From NCBI GenBank assembly GCA_025356095.1, contig JANXUR010000043.1, positions 33,661 through 97,660 on the forward strand: a stretch of 64,000 nt of DNA, in the 5' to 3' direction. The DNA is from Acidobacteriaceae bacterium (GTDB taxonomy: Bacteria > Acidobacteriota > Terriglobia > Terriglobales > Acidobacteriaceae). How positions within the stretch are numbered: position 1 is the first letter of the stretch; each line of letters starts with the position of its first letter. Under the pieces are notes generated by a model. The model made no database searches. It had not been told where the DNA came from and saw only the letters and a program-made list of their open reading frames with translations. The translations under genes were made by a program, and so were the position numbers. Positions 1-8,907 of this stretch are shown here, one piece after another.

Positions 1-79
1 GATGGAAGCCGCACGACCCAAAAGCGGTGCCGTACAGCGAGGGGGAACCCTGGTAGTGGGTCAGCTTGAAATCACGGGA

Positions 80-334
80 TTAGTGGCAGTTCTTTAGGAG
101 GACCAGAAACTCCTCTTTGATGATTTCTAATTTTCGCAGATATTCCCGTACACTGCCGTGACGCAATGGCTCCCTGTGTGGTTCATGGAACGTCACTACG
201 GTGGGCTTTCTGAGAGCGTGGGGAAAACTCCGAGCCGATCCCGATCCAGATGGCATTTGAGCGTATCCGAGATGCTTGATAACGCAGACAAAGACGCTCC
301 ACTTTAGCTGCCTAGGAAGTTTGTCTTGACTCAT
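80..334 (-). CDS. hicA: HicA-like mRNA interferase toxin (atypical)
   Basis: An 84-residue protein with the overall plan of HicA toxins, small double-stranded-RNA-binding-fold ribonucleases that cut mRNA and are held by a HicB partner. The N-terminus (KLPRQLKW, residues 5-12, then a helix ending HLGY) and the middle GSGSARSF (30-37), HEPH (50-53) and LRHGSVREYLRKL fit the family. The start ATG is preceded by AGGAG and lies 6 nt after the hicB stop, so the two genes form an operon in the order B-A. Where canonical HicA has the catalytic His (GSH), this protein has Ala34. Some HicA-like subfamilies are known that lack this His. The call is good for the family, uncertain for activity. Confidence 0.72.
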   Translation of the reverse strand: MSQDKLPRQLKWSVFVCVIKHLGYAQMPSGSGSARSFPHALRKPTVVTFHEPHREPLRHGSVREYLRKLEIIKEEFLVLLKNCH

Positions 335-340
335 TCGCTC

Positions 341-661
341 CTAAAAGGAAAGACACGCTTCTTGATTTTCCTTAATCGGCACATCCGTGCGCACAAATGC
401 CTCATTGGAGGCGAAATTGGAAAATTCAAACCTCGTCCGCGATTCAGACCCGCGCAATGCGACAATTACCTGCTTAAGCTGACCTGCTTGCTGCAGGGCA
501 ACAAAATGACACGCAATTGCTTCATCGAGGTTCTTGCGCGCATCTTCAAAGGAAGAACCGCACGCAGCGACGGCAAGACCCTCGGCGGAGGCGATCCACT
601 CGCCGTCCTCTTCCCACAATTTGCACAACACTGGAACGGAATGCGCGTCAGTCCGCATCAT
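341..661 (-). CDS. hicB: HicB-like antitoxin
   Basis: About 106 residues. The first ~65 match the partial RNase H fold of HicB antitoxins: a strand (VLCKLWEEDGEW), then GLAVAACGSSFEDARKNLDEAI, the usual position for the helix of the HicB domain. The C-terminal tail is charged and shows no clear DNA-binding domain. HicB proteins neutralise HicA and often repress their own operon. I start at the double ATG at 658-661 because AGGA lies directly before it and homology begins there. The same frame stays open upstream to 1156, but that part is low quality and unlike any family I know. It is followed after 6 nt by the HicA-like gene, which supports the assignment. Confidence 0.72.
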   Translation of the reverse strand: MMRTDAHSVPVLCKLWEEDGEWIASAEGLAVAACGSSFEDARKNLDEAIACHFVALQQAGQLKQVIVALRGSESRTRFEFSNFASNEAFVRTDVPIKENQEACLSF

Positions 662-1230
662 TCCTAAGTGATTCTTTTTATTAGACTCTTTGGAACTCCG
701 ATTTCCCCTAAGACTGTCGCGTGAGCGGCCAAACGAGCGCGAAAGCATCCTCTTTAAGCTGAACATATGCCAGACTCCCCCCGAGTAGGGGCAAAAGAGT
801 TTCGAAACGAAGCCTACTCGAGCTTTTGGTGCCATGTCAATAATTTTGATGCACAAATCGGCCAAATAGACCCTGAATGGTTCCATGTCGGCCCTTAATG
901 AGGACAAATCGGACGACTGAAGGAGTTTGATTAGCTCTCTAAGAGTCCAAATGTGATCAGCAAGTCCGGCTCTCCATTGCAGGAGTAACAGGCAACGGAG
1001 AATCCACCCGGCAGAAGTTGTAATAGCCTTCGTATCGGCGTCAACCGCCGTCCATGTCCGAACGTCAACCCATCCCTTTGCCTTCTCATTGGGGTAATGA
1101 GGGTAATGTTGTTTTGCCTGAAAACAAACTGACCCACTACCGGAACCCTGTTTCACCCAGTGAGTACCCTAGGTGCACCTTTGCCTTCGGTCCAAAAGGC
1201 GTTGAAACGGACTGACAGGTGCGGAGGCTG
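662..1230. other. Intergenic stretch, no gene recognised
   Basis: About 570 bases between the hicB start and the DUF1475 stop. Open frames exist on both strands but have no recognisable domain, no convincing ribosome site and irregular composition. The base composition is poorer in GC than the genes to the right, as in the neighbouring toxin-antitoxin pair, which suggests that the left end of the window is accessory DNA. The hicBA promoter should lie in its left part, but I cannot point to it. Confidence 0.5.
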
Positions 1231-1566
1231 TTACGTCGTCCGCCAGATCGCCGCGACCGGTTCGTCCTTTTTCAGGCGGAAGAGCTGAATCAACATGTAG
1301 CCAGAGATGGCGATATTGCCGAGGGTCATAATGAGCACGAACCAAAGGGCGCGACCGGCCGCGGTGCGTTGCTTGAAGCAGACCCAGACCCAGAAAGCGA
1401 TGAAGCCGAAGTAGGCGTGAAACAGGGTGGCGATGGCCCACGGCGAACGGACCCAATCGAATTCACCCCCGGCCAACGTAATAGATTTGTGGCCTTGAAT
1501 GATCACCGTCATCGTGATCATGTAAGTGAAGATGGCGAGGAAGAGCAACTTGAGCAGCAGTTTCAT
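1231..1566 (-). CDS. DUF1475 family membrane protein
   Basis: A 111-residue hydrophobic protein with three likely membrane helices: residues ~2-25 (LLLKLLFLAIFTYMITMTVI), ~45-65 (ATLFHAYFGFIAFWVWVCF) and ~75-97 (LWFVLIMTLGNIAISGYMLI). The pattern SPWAIATLFHAYFGFIAFWVWV between helices 1 and 2 is what I associate with DUF1475, a family of small bacterial membrane proteins of unknown function. I start at the ATG of MKLLLK. The frame is open 21 codons further upstream, but that extension is polar and would put non-family sequence before helix 1. The gene stands alone, divergent from the desaturase cluster. No function can be given. Confidence 0.72.
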   Translation of the reverse strand: MKLLLKLLFLAIFTYMITMTVIIQGHKSITLAGGEFDWVRSPWAIATLFHAYFGFIAFWVWVCFKQRTAAGRALWFVLIMTLGNIAISGYMLIQLFRLKKDEPVAAIWRTT

Positions 1567-1802
1567 GGGCCAGACTCCGTCTTTTTGAGCATCCCGCGCT
1601 TGCGAGGGGGAAATCGCGGCTGGCAGCATTTTACGGGAGATTTCATGAGATGCAAGAAAAGAGTTGCGATGTGTAGCCAGAAGAGCACTCTGGGGCGCTT
1701 ACAGAACTATTACTGCGGAGCCTGCGGACGCGGTGATATGGTGAAATTGGAAGTGTGGGCCGGGGTGCTAGTGTCAGGCCACAGCGGCAAGGAGAAGATT
1801 CA

Positions 1803-2735
1803 GTGCAAGCCCTTATAGATCAGGAAGTGATTCCGCACGATTCGGTGACGCAGGAAGATGTGATGGCCGCTGGAGAAAGCGGGGAGTTGAAGGTGCACAG
1901 CTCCGTCTCCAGAATTCCTTTTTTTATTATTCACGCCTTGTGTCTGGTGGCGTTGTTTCTGCCCTTCCACTGGTATTGGGTGGGCCTGGCGGTGACGTTC
2001 TATTACATACGGATGTTTGGGGTGACGGCGGGATATCACCGTTATTTTTCGCATCGCTCGTACAAGCTGCATCGGGTGACCCAGTTTTTGATGGCATTTT
2101 TAGCGGAGAGTTCCGCCCAAAAGGGCGTGTTGTGGTGGGCGTCGCATCACCGGGTGCATCATGCCACGTCTGATACGCCAGAAGACATCCATTCGCCCAT
2201 GCAAAAAGGTTTTTGGTGGGCGCATGTGGGCTGGGTGCTGAGTGGCAGGTATGACAAATACGACGAAAACTTGATTCGCGACTTTGCCAAGTTCCCTGAA
2301 TTGCGCTGGATCAGCAAGCATTTTTTGGTGCCGCCGGTGGCGCTGGGTGTGGCGATGTTTGCAGGCGGATTTTTGTTTGGCGGATGGACTGCGGCATGGA
2401 GCGCGCTGATTTGGGGCTTCTTCATTTCAACCGTGGCTTGCTGGCACGGCACGTACACGATCAACTCGCTTTCACACGTGTGGGGCGGGCGGCGTTTTGA
2501 GACTACCGACGACAGCCGCAACAACTTTGTGCTGGCGCTCATCACGATGGGCGAAGGCTGGCACAACAATCATCACTACCGGATGTACAGCACCCGGCAA
2601 GGGCTGCGCTGGTATGAGATTGACATGACCTACTACTTGCTGAAGATGATGAGCTGGGTGGGTTTGGCATGGGACTTGCGCGAACCGCGCGAGGAGCGTC
2701 CACAAGCGGGCAAGCAGCAGGGCATCGCCGCTTGA
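1803..2735 (+). CDS. Acyl-CoA / fatty acid delta-9 type desaturase
   Basis: A 310-residue integral membrane di-iron desaturase that inserts a cis double bond into acyl chains. All three histidine boxes are visible: HRYFSH (79-84), HRVHH (116-120) and HNNHH (254-258), separated by hydrophobic pairs near 40-60 and 178-215, the plan of the stearoyl-CoA desaturase family (type 1 desaturases). The start is a GTG six bases after AAGGAGAAG. A longer GTG frame from 1755 lacks this site. It is the first gene of a + strand cluster with an FAD oxidoreductase, a DUF1365 protein and a cyclopropane synthase, so its unsaturated products are probably the substrates for later ring formation or methylation. 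Its TGA overlaps the next start. Confidence 0.9.
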   Translation: MQALIDQEVIPHDSVTQEDVMAAGESGELKVHSSVSRIPFFIIHALCLVALFLPFHWYWVGLAVTFYYIRMFGVTAGYHRYFSHRSYKLHRVTQFLMAFLAESSAQKGVLWWASHHRVHHATSDTPEDIHSPMQKGFWWAHVGWVLSGRYDKYDENLIRDFAKFPELRWISKHFLVPPVALGVAMFAGGFLFGGWTAAWSALIWGFFISTVACWHGTYTINSLSHVWGGRRFETTDDSRNNFVLALITMGEGWHNNHHYRMYSTRQGLRWYEIDMTYYLLKMMSWVGLAWDLREPREERPQAGKQQGIAA

Positions 2736-4030
2736 GTCGTATTGCGGTTATTGGATCGGGCATTGCGGGCATGGCTGCGGCTTACCTCTTGAGCAAGGAT
2801 GTAAGCCGCCGCCACGAAGTTTGGCTTTACGAAAAAGATGACCGCATCGGCGGCCATACTCACACTCATCCGATTGAAACCAGTCGCGGCGTCCTGCCGA
2901 TTGATTCTGGATTTATTGTCCACAATGACAGAACCTACCCCCATTTGATTCGCCTGTTTGCGGAGTTGGGCGTGGAGCGCGAAAAAAGTGACATGAGCTT
3001 CGCGGTGACCGACCGCGCAACGGGCTTTGAGTATTCCAGCCACGGATTGGCAGGATTTTTCGCGACCAAGTTGTCGCTGGTGCGGCCGTCGCACTATCGC
3101 TTTCTGCTGGACACGCTGCGCTTTTATCGGGAGGCGGCGAAGTTGCTGAAGGACCCGGCAAATGTGCGGCTGACTTTGGGCGACTATCTGCGGGGAGCCA
3201 AGTTCGGGCCGGAGTTTGCGCGGTATTATCTGTATCCGATGACGGCTTCTGTTTGGTCCACTTCGCTGGATGAGGTGGAGCAGTTTCCGGCGTTCACGCT
3301 GATTAAGTTCTTCGAGAATCACGGCTGGCTGGGGCGGAATACGAATCCGCAGTGGTACGTGCTGAAGGGCGGCAGTAGCAGTTACATCCCGAAAATTACT
3401 GCGCCCTATGCGGAGCGGATTGTGCGAAATGCAACGATACGGGCGGTGCGGCGGAATCTGGCAGCGGGGCAAGCTCGGGGCGGGCAATCCGAAGGTGGGG
3501 TGACGCTCGTACATGAGGAAAGAGCGCCAGAGGTGTTTGACGAAGTGGTGCTGGCCTGCCATGCGCCGCAGGCATTGGCGCTGCTGGAAGAGCCAACGGA
3601 GGCCGAGCGGGCGGTGTTGGGCGGCTTCCGCACCAGCCACAATCAGGCGGTGATGCATACGGATGCGAGCATTCTGCCTCGGCGCAAGATTGCGCGGGCA
3701 AGTTGGAATTATTCGCTGGGCACGGGCATTCGAGCGGCGACGTTGACCTATTCAATGAACCGCTTGCAGAACTTGCCGGTGCCTGACGGGGAAGAGTATT
3801 GTGTGACGCTGAACCAAAGCGGGCTGATTGACCCGGGCAAAGTGCTGCATACCATGGACTATGCGCATCCGCTGTACACACTGGAGGCGGTACGCTCACA
3901 GGAGCGTTGGGCGGAAGTGAGCGGGCAGCGACACACGCACTTCTGCGGAGCCTACTGGTTTTACGGCTTCCACGAAGATGGCATGAAGTCCGCAGTGCGG
4001 GTAGCGAAGTCGCTGGGCGTGGAGTGGTAG
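2732..4030 (+). CDS. FAD-dependent oxidoreductase of the cyclopropane-lipid cluster
   Basis: A 432-residue flavoprotein of the amine oxidase-like NAD(P)-binding family. It begins with a dinucleotide-binding fold (VIGSGIAGMAAAYLL, ~6-20) and continues with YEKDDRIGGHTHTH; the C-terminal flavin part is HFCGAYWFYGFHEDG. The start is a TTG that overlaps the desaturase stop (TTGA), so translation is probably coupled. The gene order FAD protein, DUF1365, cyclopropane synthase is widely conserved in bacteria, and homologues act on lipid acyl chains together with the methyltransferase, for example in desaturation or reduction next to a methyl branch. The exact reaction here cannot be read from sequence. 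Confidence 0.82.
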   Translation: MSRIAVIGSGIAGMAAAYLLSKDVSRRHEVWLYEKDDRIGGHTHTHPIETSRGVLPIDSGFIVHNDRTYPHLIRLFAELGVEREKSDMSFAVTDRATGFEYSSHGLAGFFATKLSLVRPSHYRFLLDTLRFYREAAKLLKDPANVRLTLGDYLRGAKFGPEFARYYLYPMTASVWSTSLDEVEQFPAFTLIKFFENHGWLGRNTNPQWYVLKGGSSSYIPKITAPYAERIVRNATIRAVRRNLAAGQARGGQSEGGVTLVHEERAPEVFDEVVLACHAPQALALLEEPTEAERAVLGGFRTSHNQAVMHTDASILPRRKIARASWNYSLGTGIRAATLTYSMNRLQNLPVPDGEEYCVTLNQSGLIDPGKVLHTMDYAHPLYTLEAVRSQERWAEVSGQRHTHFCGAYWFYGFHEDGMKSAVRVAKSLGVEW

Positions 4031-4073
4031 TGGCGACAGTTGTGCGGGAGAGCATGGGCGTGGAGCGTTGAAG

Positions 4074-4874
4074 ATGGAATCGGCGATTTATACCGGAACA
4101 CTGCGGCACCGGCGCTTCCGTCCTAAAGCGCATGAGTTCGGATATCCAATATTTATGGCGTTTTTGGATGTGGATCGGTTGCCAGAGCTGATGCAGGTTT
4201 CGCGATTTACAGGCTACAATCGCTGGAATTGGGCGAGCTATTGCGAACGCGACCACTTTGGCGATGCGGAGTTGCCGCTGCGAGAGCGTCTGCGAAACGA
4301 CGCCGAAAGCCATGCCGTCACGATGCCGGAGGGGCCGATTTTCTTGCTCACGCATTTGCGATATCTGGGTTACAACTTTAATCCAGTAAGTTTCTTTTAC
4401 TGTTATGACAATTCTGGAGCTTTAGCGTGCGTTATGGCGGAGGTGAACAATACCTTTGCTGAGACCCACAACTACTGGCTGACATCCAACGAGTGCGTGC
4501 AGCGTGGGCCAGAGAGCTTGCGCTACGAGTTTGACAAGGCGTTTCATGTGTCGCCGTTTATGGGCTTGCAGCAGCGGTATCAGTGGACGTTTACGGATCC
4601 GGACGAGACGCTAGTAGTGCAGTCGAATTCCAGCGAAGCTGGCGAAGCGATTTTTGATTCAACACTCAAGCTGGAACGCCGCGTCTGGACGGCGGAGAAC
4701 CTGCGGGAGGAGCTGTTAAGGTTTCCGTGGATGACCGCTAAGGTTGTGTTTGATATCCACTGGCAGGCGCTGCGGTTGATTGGTAAGCGGGTTCCGGTGG
4801 TGCATCATCCCGGGCCGGGCAGATTTGCGGAAGCACCTACGCGGAATTTTGCGGCGAGGTGGAGCAATAAGTAG
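4074..4874 (+). CDS. DUF1365 family protein
   Basis: A 266-residue protein with the DUF1365 signature: it opens with SAIYTGTLRHRRFRPKAHEF, and has LTHLRYLGYNFNPVSFFYCYD and a central VMAEVNNTFAETHNYWL. The family is of unknown biochemical role but nearly always sits between an FAD oxidoreductase and a cyclopropane-type methyltransferase, exactly as here. I use the ATG at 4074 with GGAG eight bases before it; a TTG two codons upstream is the alternative. The gap to the previous stop is 43 bases and to the next gene 45 bases, consistent with one transcript. It probably takes part in the same lipid-modifying step. Confidence 0.87.
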   Translation: MESAIYTGTLRHRRFRPKAHEFGYPIFMAFLDVDRLPELMQVSRFTGYNRWNWASYCERDHFGDAELPLRERLRNDAESHAVTMPEGPIFLLTHLRYLGYNFNPVSFFYCYDNSGALACVMAEVNNTFAETHNYWLTSNECVQRGPESLRYEFDKAFHVSPFMGLQQRYQWTFTDPDETLVVQSNSSEAGEAIFDSTLKLERRVWTAENLREELLRFPWMTAKVVFDIHWQALRLIGKRVPVVHHPGPGRFAEAPTRNFAARWSNK

Positions 4875-4919
4875 GCAGTAGCGGTAGGCTTGCGCTAGTG
4901 GGCACGGGGGCAGAGACGA

Positions 4920-6241
4920 GTGAGTACGCAGGCAACACGACCGGGAGACAATTCGTTAGTGCATGAATCAGAGGTGGGGCTGGAAGCTCCATCTAGCCCT
5001 GGTGTGCGGGTTGGACTAATGCAGCACGTGGCCAAGCGTCTGGTGCTAAAGGCGCTGGCGCGGACCAGTAACGGGCTACTGGAAGTAGTATCGGCGGGCG
5101 AGACTTATCGCTTTGGCAATCCGGCGGCGGAGTTGCGAGCGCAAATACGGGTAAGGGATGAATCCTTCTTTCAACGGATTGCCGTGAGTGGTGATATTGG
5201 TCTGGCGAGAGCTACATGGAAGGCTTGTGGTCTACCCCAGACTTAGTAAGTGTGATTCGAGTTTTTGTGCGCAACTTAGAAGCGATGGAGTCCGAACACG
5301 CGGTTTTTTCGTGGCTTGGCCGCAAGGTAGACTATCTGCGGCACCGACTGCGGAGTAATACGGTAGAAGGTTCGCGCAAGAATATCGCTCACCACTACGA
5401 CTTAGGGAACGAGTTTTATAAACTCTTTTTGGATGAGCGGCTGGCCTACTCATGCGGCATCCATTACACTGCCGCGGATACGCTGGAGCAGGCGCAGGTG
5501 CAAAAGTTTGACCGCATCTGCCAGAAGCTGCAATTGACTCCGCAGGATCATCTGCTGGAGGTTGGCACAGGCTGGGGCGGCTTTGCGGCACATGCGGCAC
5601 GCGAGTACGGCTGCCGGGTTACGACTACTACGATTAGCCGCGAGCAGCATGATTTTGCGCAAAGGCACTTTGAGGGGATGGGCGAAGCGGGCAAGCGGAT
5701 TGAGTTGCTGTTCTGCGACTATCGGCACCTGCCGGAAGTGACGGCTACTCGTTTTGACAAGTTAGTGAGTATTGAGATGTTCGAGGCGGTGGGCCGCGAG
5801 CACTATGACAAATACTTTGGCGTTTGCGACCGAATGTTGAAGCGAGAAGGTGTGGGGTTGATCCAAACCATCACCATTAAAGAGCAGGTATGGGACGCCT
5901 ACCGCTGGCAGAGCGACTGGATCAAGAAGCATATCTTCCCCGGTTCGGAACTAGCTTCTCTGGCGGAAATCAGCAAGTCTCTGGGGAGAAGTACGTCACT
6001 GCAGGTGTTCAATCTGGAAGATATCGGCGAGCACTATGTGCTAACTTTGCGGGAGTGGCGCAGCCGCTTTCTGGCGCAGTTGGATCAAGTTAGATTGCTA
6101 GGGTTTGATCAGACCTTTATCCGCACATGGGACTACTATCTAGCATACTGCGAGGGCGCATTCCACGAGCGCTACATCAGTGACGTGCAGTTGATGATGA
6201 CCAAGATCGGGAACGGGCAGCGTCTGTGGGGCGAGCCGTAA
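4920..6241 (+). pseudogene. cfa: Cyclopropane-fatty-acyl-phospholipid synthase, split by a frameshift
   Basis: Two overlapping frames together encode one full methyltransferase of about 440 residues. The first (4920-5246, GTG start) holds the N-terminal domain and ends in non-family sequence after SGDIGL. The correct continuation GESYMEGLW is in the next frame. Adding one G in the CTGG tract at 5203-5205 restores GDIGLGESYMEGLW, the usual family sequence. The second part shows NIAHHYDLGNEFYKLFLD, LAYSCGIHY, the S-adenosylmethionine site LLEVGTGWGGFA and IEMFEAVG. Such enzymes add a methylene or methyl group to double bonds of membrane lipids. Since the rest is intact, this may be a recent mutation, a base-calling error or frameshifting; the gene is called broken only on the sequence as given. 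Confidence 0.88.
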
Positions 6242-6306
6242 GGCAGGGACAACCGTTGCCGGTTCGTGCATTGGATGGATGATAGCTTCAGGAATCTGAA
6301 AAATCG

Positions 6307-7623
6307 CTACGGCAAGTCGGCGAGTACTGCTTCAGCAGCGCGGCGGCCGCTCAGCAGAGCTCCGTTAATGGAGGCGGTGTCGCAGTAGTCTCCGCAAATG
6401 TAAAGTCCCTTGGCCAGCCGCGGATCGCGCGCAGCTACTCCTCCCGCTTCGGGACTTTGGTCGGGTAAGCAAAAGGGGATGACGTAGCTCCTCAAGTACC
6501 GCCAGTCCCGGACGCCTTCACCGAACCATCCGCATAGCTCTTCTAGCACTGTGGCGGCCAGAGCGGCTTCGTCCTGCGCGGATACTCCTACCAAACTTAC
6601 TGAGATTAAGTGCTGTCCTGCTGGCGAGTAAGTAGGCTGAATCTGGCTGACCACGCACATATTGTTGACCAAGCCCGTGCCGCTGCCGTTGAGGACTAAC
6701 ATGCGGTCCAGTAGAGGTGCCTGGCTTGTAGCGAAATACAAGCAGGTGGTGGCGCGTTGCAACTGGCCCGTTGGGCCTCCATAGTGTGCCGCGTCGCCCA
6801 GCAGGCGGGCGGCGTGGGGCTGATCGGCGGCAACGATGACGGAGGGTGCGGTGAGAATGGTGCCGTCAGCGAGGCGAACCCCAGATGGCTCGACGTGTTG
6901 GACTGGCGTATTGAGGTGAATTGCTCCCGGCGCGATCTGCGCTGCGAGCTGGCTGGCCATGGCTCCCGTGCCGCGCGCGGGCAGGGCCGCGTCGCCTTCG
7001 GAAAACATTTTGAAGACGAATTCAAGCATGCGGCTGGAGGTGGCGAGTTCGCGCTCTAAAAAAATGCCGCGATAGAACGGGCCAAAAAATTGCTGGATTG
7101 CGGCAGGCGAAAAGCCGAGTGTGGCCAGGCGTTCGGCGGTAGTGTGCTCGGGTGCAGCCAGAATCTCTTCGACGTTGGTAGCTTGCAGGCGTTCGCGCAG
7201 GGTGCGGATGCGGAGCTTGTCGCCCATGGGCAGTGCGGAGGAGAAGGCGATTTCTGCCATACGATCCTTCATGCGCCACGGGTCGGCCAGCAGGTGGAGC
7301 TTGGCAGGGCTACTGGTTCGGCTGGTGGCGCTGCTGGCAACCTTTTCGAGAAAAACCAGTGAGCCGGGATCGAAAGTTCTCAGTTCCAGTGTGGCAAAGT
7401 CGAGCACACGGCGGGCTTCAGGATATGCGGTGAGGAGCACTTGAAAGCCGCGGTCGAGCAGAAAGCCATCCACCACGTCAGTGCGGGCGCGGCCGCCGAT
7501 GCCGTCGGAGGCTTCGAGGACGAGACATGTCTGGCCGTGGGCGGCGAGTTCACGCGCGGCGGCAAGGCCAGCTAGGCCGGCGCCAACTATGATGGCTGCG
7601 GGTGCGTCAGAGGAAGAGGGCAT
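6307..7623 (-). CDS. FAD-dependent oxidoreductase, protoporphyrinogen oxidase / phytoene desaturase-like
   Basis: A 438-residue flavoprotein starting with a classical FAD fold (IIVGAGLAGLAAARELA, ~11-27; VLEASDGIGGRART, ~35-48) and ending with the C-terminal flavin signature GLYICGDYCDTASINGALLSGRRAAEAVL. The plan is that of flavin amine oxidases, including protoporphyrinogen oxidase and carotenoid desaturases. The substrate cannot be read. The next gene on the same strand is ferrochelatase (gap 207 bp), which makes a porphyrin substrate possible but does not prove it. The start ATG has a weak AAGG before it. No signal peptide is seen. Confidence 0.78.
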   Translation of the reverse strand: MPSSSDAPAAIIVGAGLAGLAAARELAAHGQTCLVLEASDGIGGRARTDVVDGFLLDRGFQVLLTAYPEARRVLDFATLELRTFDPGSLVFLEKVASSATSRTSSPAKLHLLADPWRMKDRMAEIAFSSALPMGDKLRIRTLRERLQATNVEEILAAPEHTTAERLATLGFSPAAIQQFFGPFYRGIFLERELATSSRMLEFVFKMFSEGDAALPARGTGAMASQLAAQIAPGAIHLNTPVQHVEPSGVRLADGTILTAPSVIVAADQPHAARLLGDAAHYGGPTGQLQRATTCLYFATSQAPLLDRMLVLNGSGTGLVNNMCVVSQIQPTYSPAGQHLISVSLVGVSAQDEAALAATVLEELCGWFGEGVRDWRYLRSYVIPFCLPDQSPEAGGVAARDPRLAKGLYICGDYCDTASINGALLSGRRAAEAVLADLP

Positions 7624-7830
7624 GCCTTGATTTTAACGGAAGGAGGCAAGTGGCAAATTGCTGGGCGAAGTAGGAGAAGCTGCTCCAGAAATGGGGACAC
7701 CGACCTGAGCGTGGAAGCCGAGACGGTAAGCTTGGGGTTCGGCTGAGCTTGTCGGTGGCGTCTAGAGCACCGAAATGTGCAAGCAATTGCAAGGACGTGT
7801 CGTGATGGTAACTGCAACTTGAGTAGGCAT

Positions 7831-8907
7831 TTACGCCCCCGGCCGTGCCGTTGGCCGTGCTGGTGGCGGGGTACAGCAGACTTCGGCACACAGGGTTCTG
7901 GTCCCTTCGGCACCAATGGCTAGGCGGGGAGTGCGGTCTTCTATGCGCTCAACGATTAATTCGCGGATCATGTGGATGAAGCGCGGGTGGACGCCCACCG
8001 CCCCGGCGCGAACCATGTTCAGTCCAATCTCATGGGCGAGTTCCTGCGCTTGGGTGTCGAGGTCAAAGAGCACTTCCATGTGGTCGGAGATAAAGCCGAG
8101 TGGCATAACCACCACGTCTTGATGTTTTCCTTCTGCCTTCACTTGCTTTAGATAGTCGAGAATATCGGGTTCGAGCCAGGGCTGGGTGGGCGGGCCGCTG
8201 CGGCTTTGATATACCAGCCGCCAGGAGTCTTCGGAACTGTCGTCGCGTCCCAGGGCCTTAGCAACGATTCCGCCAGCCATCTTGAGTTGTGCTTCATAGT
8301 CGCAGCCCGAAGCCATGCTCATGGGGATGGCGTGGGCGGTGAAAATTAAGTGTGCGGCATCGCGGCGACCTGCTTCTTCAGGAATCTGGGCGAGGGCGTC
8401 GCGAACGCGGTCGGCCACGCAAGCCAGAAAGTCGGGATGGTTCCAGAAGACGCGGAGCTTATCTATTTCTAAAGCAGGGGATCCCACGTTGGCTTCGGCA
8501 GCAATTTCCACCAGTGACTGCCGGGCGCGGGCGAGGTCTTCCAGATACTGACGGCAGCCAGAGTAGGAAGAAAACGCAGAGGTCACGTAAGCGAGGGCGC
8601 GCTTCACGCCGTCGGCCTGCATTTGCTTCAGGGTATCGGCTAGCATGGGATGCCAGTTGCGGTTGCCCCAATAAATTGGCAGTTTAGGGCCGTTGGCTTC
8701 AAGTTCCACTTTAAGCGCAGCGATAAGCTGCTGGTTTTGGCCGTTGATGGGGCTTTTGCCGCCAAAATGGTAGTAGTGCTCGGCGACTTCGAGCATGCGT
8801 TCGCGGGGTACGTTCTTCCCGCGCAACACGTTTTCAAGAAACGGCATGACGTCATCGGGCTTATCTGGCCCGCCGAAGGAGACTACGAGTAGGGCGTCAT
8901 AATTCAT
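7831..8907 (-). CDS. hemH: Ferrochelatase
   Basis: A 358-residue enzyme that inserts ferrous iron into the porphyrin ring in haem synthesis. It begins ALLVVSFGGPDKPDDVMPFL. The metal-handling His192 lies in FTAHAIP and the conserved Glu279 in GFISDHMEVLFDLD; SRSGPPTQPWLEPD is the family block between them. The end has a cysteine group at residues 340, 344 and 345 (LCAEVCC), which resembles the tail that binds a 2Fe-2S cluster in some bacterial ferrochelatases. I start at the ATG of MNYDALL because GGAG lies nine bases before it. An in-frame ATG five codons earlier has no such site. Length is normal for the family. The final ~14 residues are proline- and alanine-rich. Confidence 0.93.
   Translation of the reverse strand: MNYDALLVVSFGGPDKPDDVMPFLENVLRGKNVPRERMLEVAEHYYHFGGKSPINGQNQQLIAALKVELEANGPKLPIYWGNRNWHPMLADTLKQMQADGVKRALAYVTSAFSSYSGCRQYLEDLARARQSLVEIAAEANVGSPALEIDKLRVFWNHPDFLACVADRVRDALAQIPEEAGRRDAAHLIFTAHAIPMSMASGCDYEAQLKMAGGIVAKALGRDDSSEDSWRLVYQSRSGPPTQPWLEPDILDYLKQVKAEGKHQDVVVMPLGFISDHMEVLFDLDTQAQELAHEIGLNMVRAGAVGVHPRFIHMIRELIVERIEDRTPRLAIGAEGTRTLCAEVCCTPPPARPTARPGA

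Noticed and set aside
662..1156. Upstream extension of the HicB frame to 271 residues
   Set aside because: Family homology starts only at the ATG pair near 661; the extension has no domain, and a start site is available at the homology edge.
2633..4355. - strand frames opposite the FAD oxidoreductase and DUF1365 genes
   Set aside because: Arg/Pro/Ser-rich translations without domains; the + strand genes are coupled and have clear motifs.
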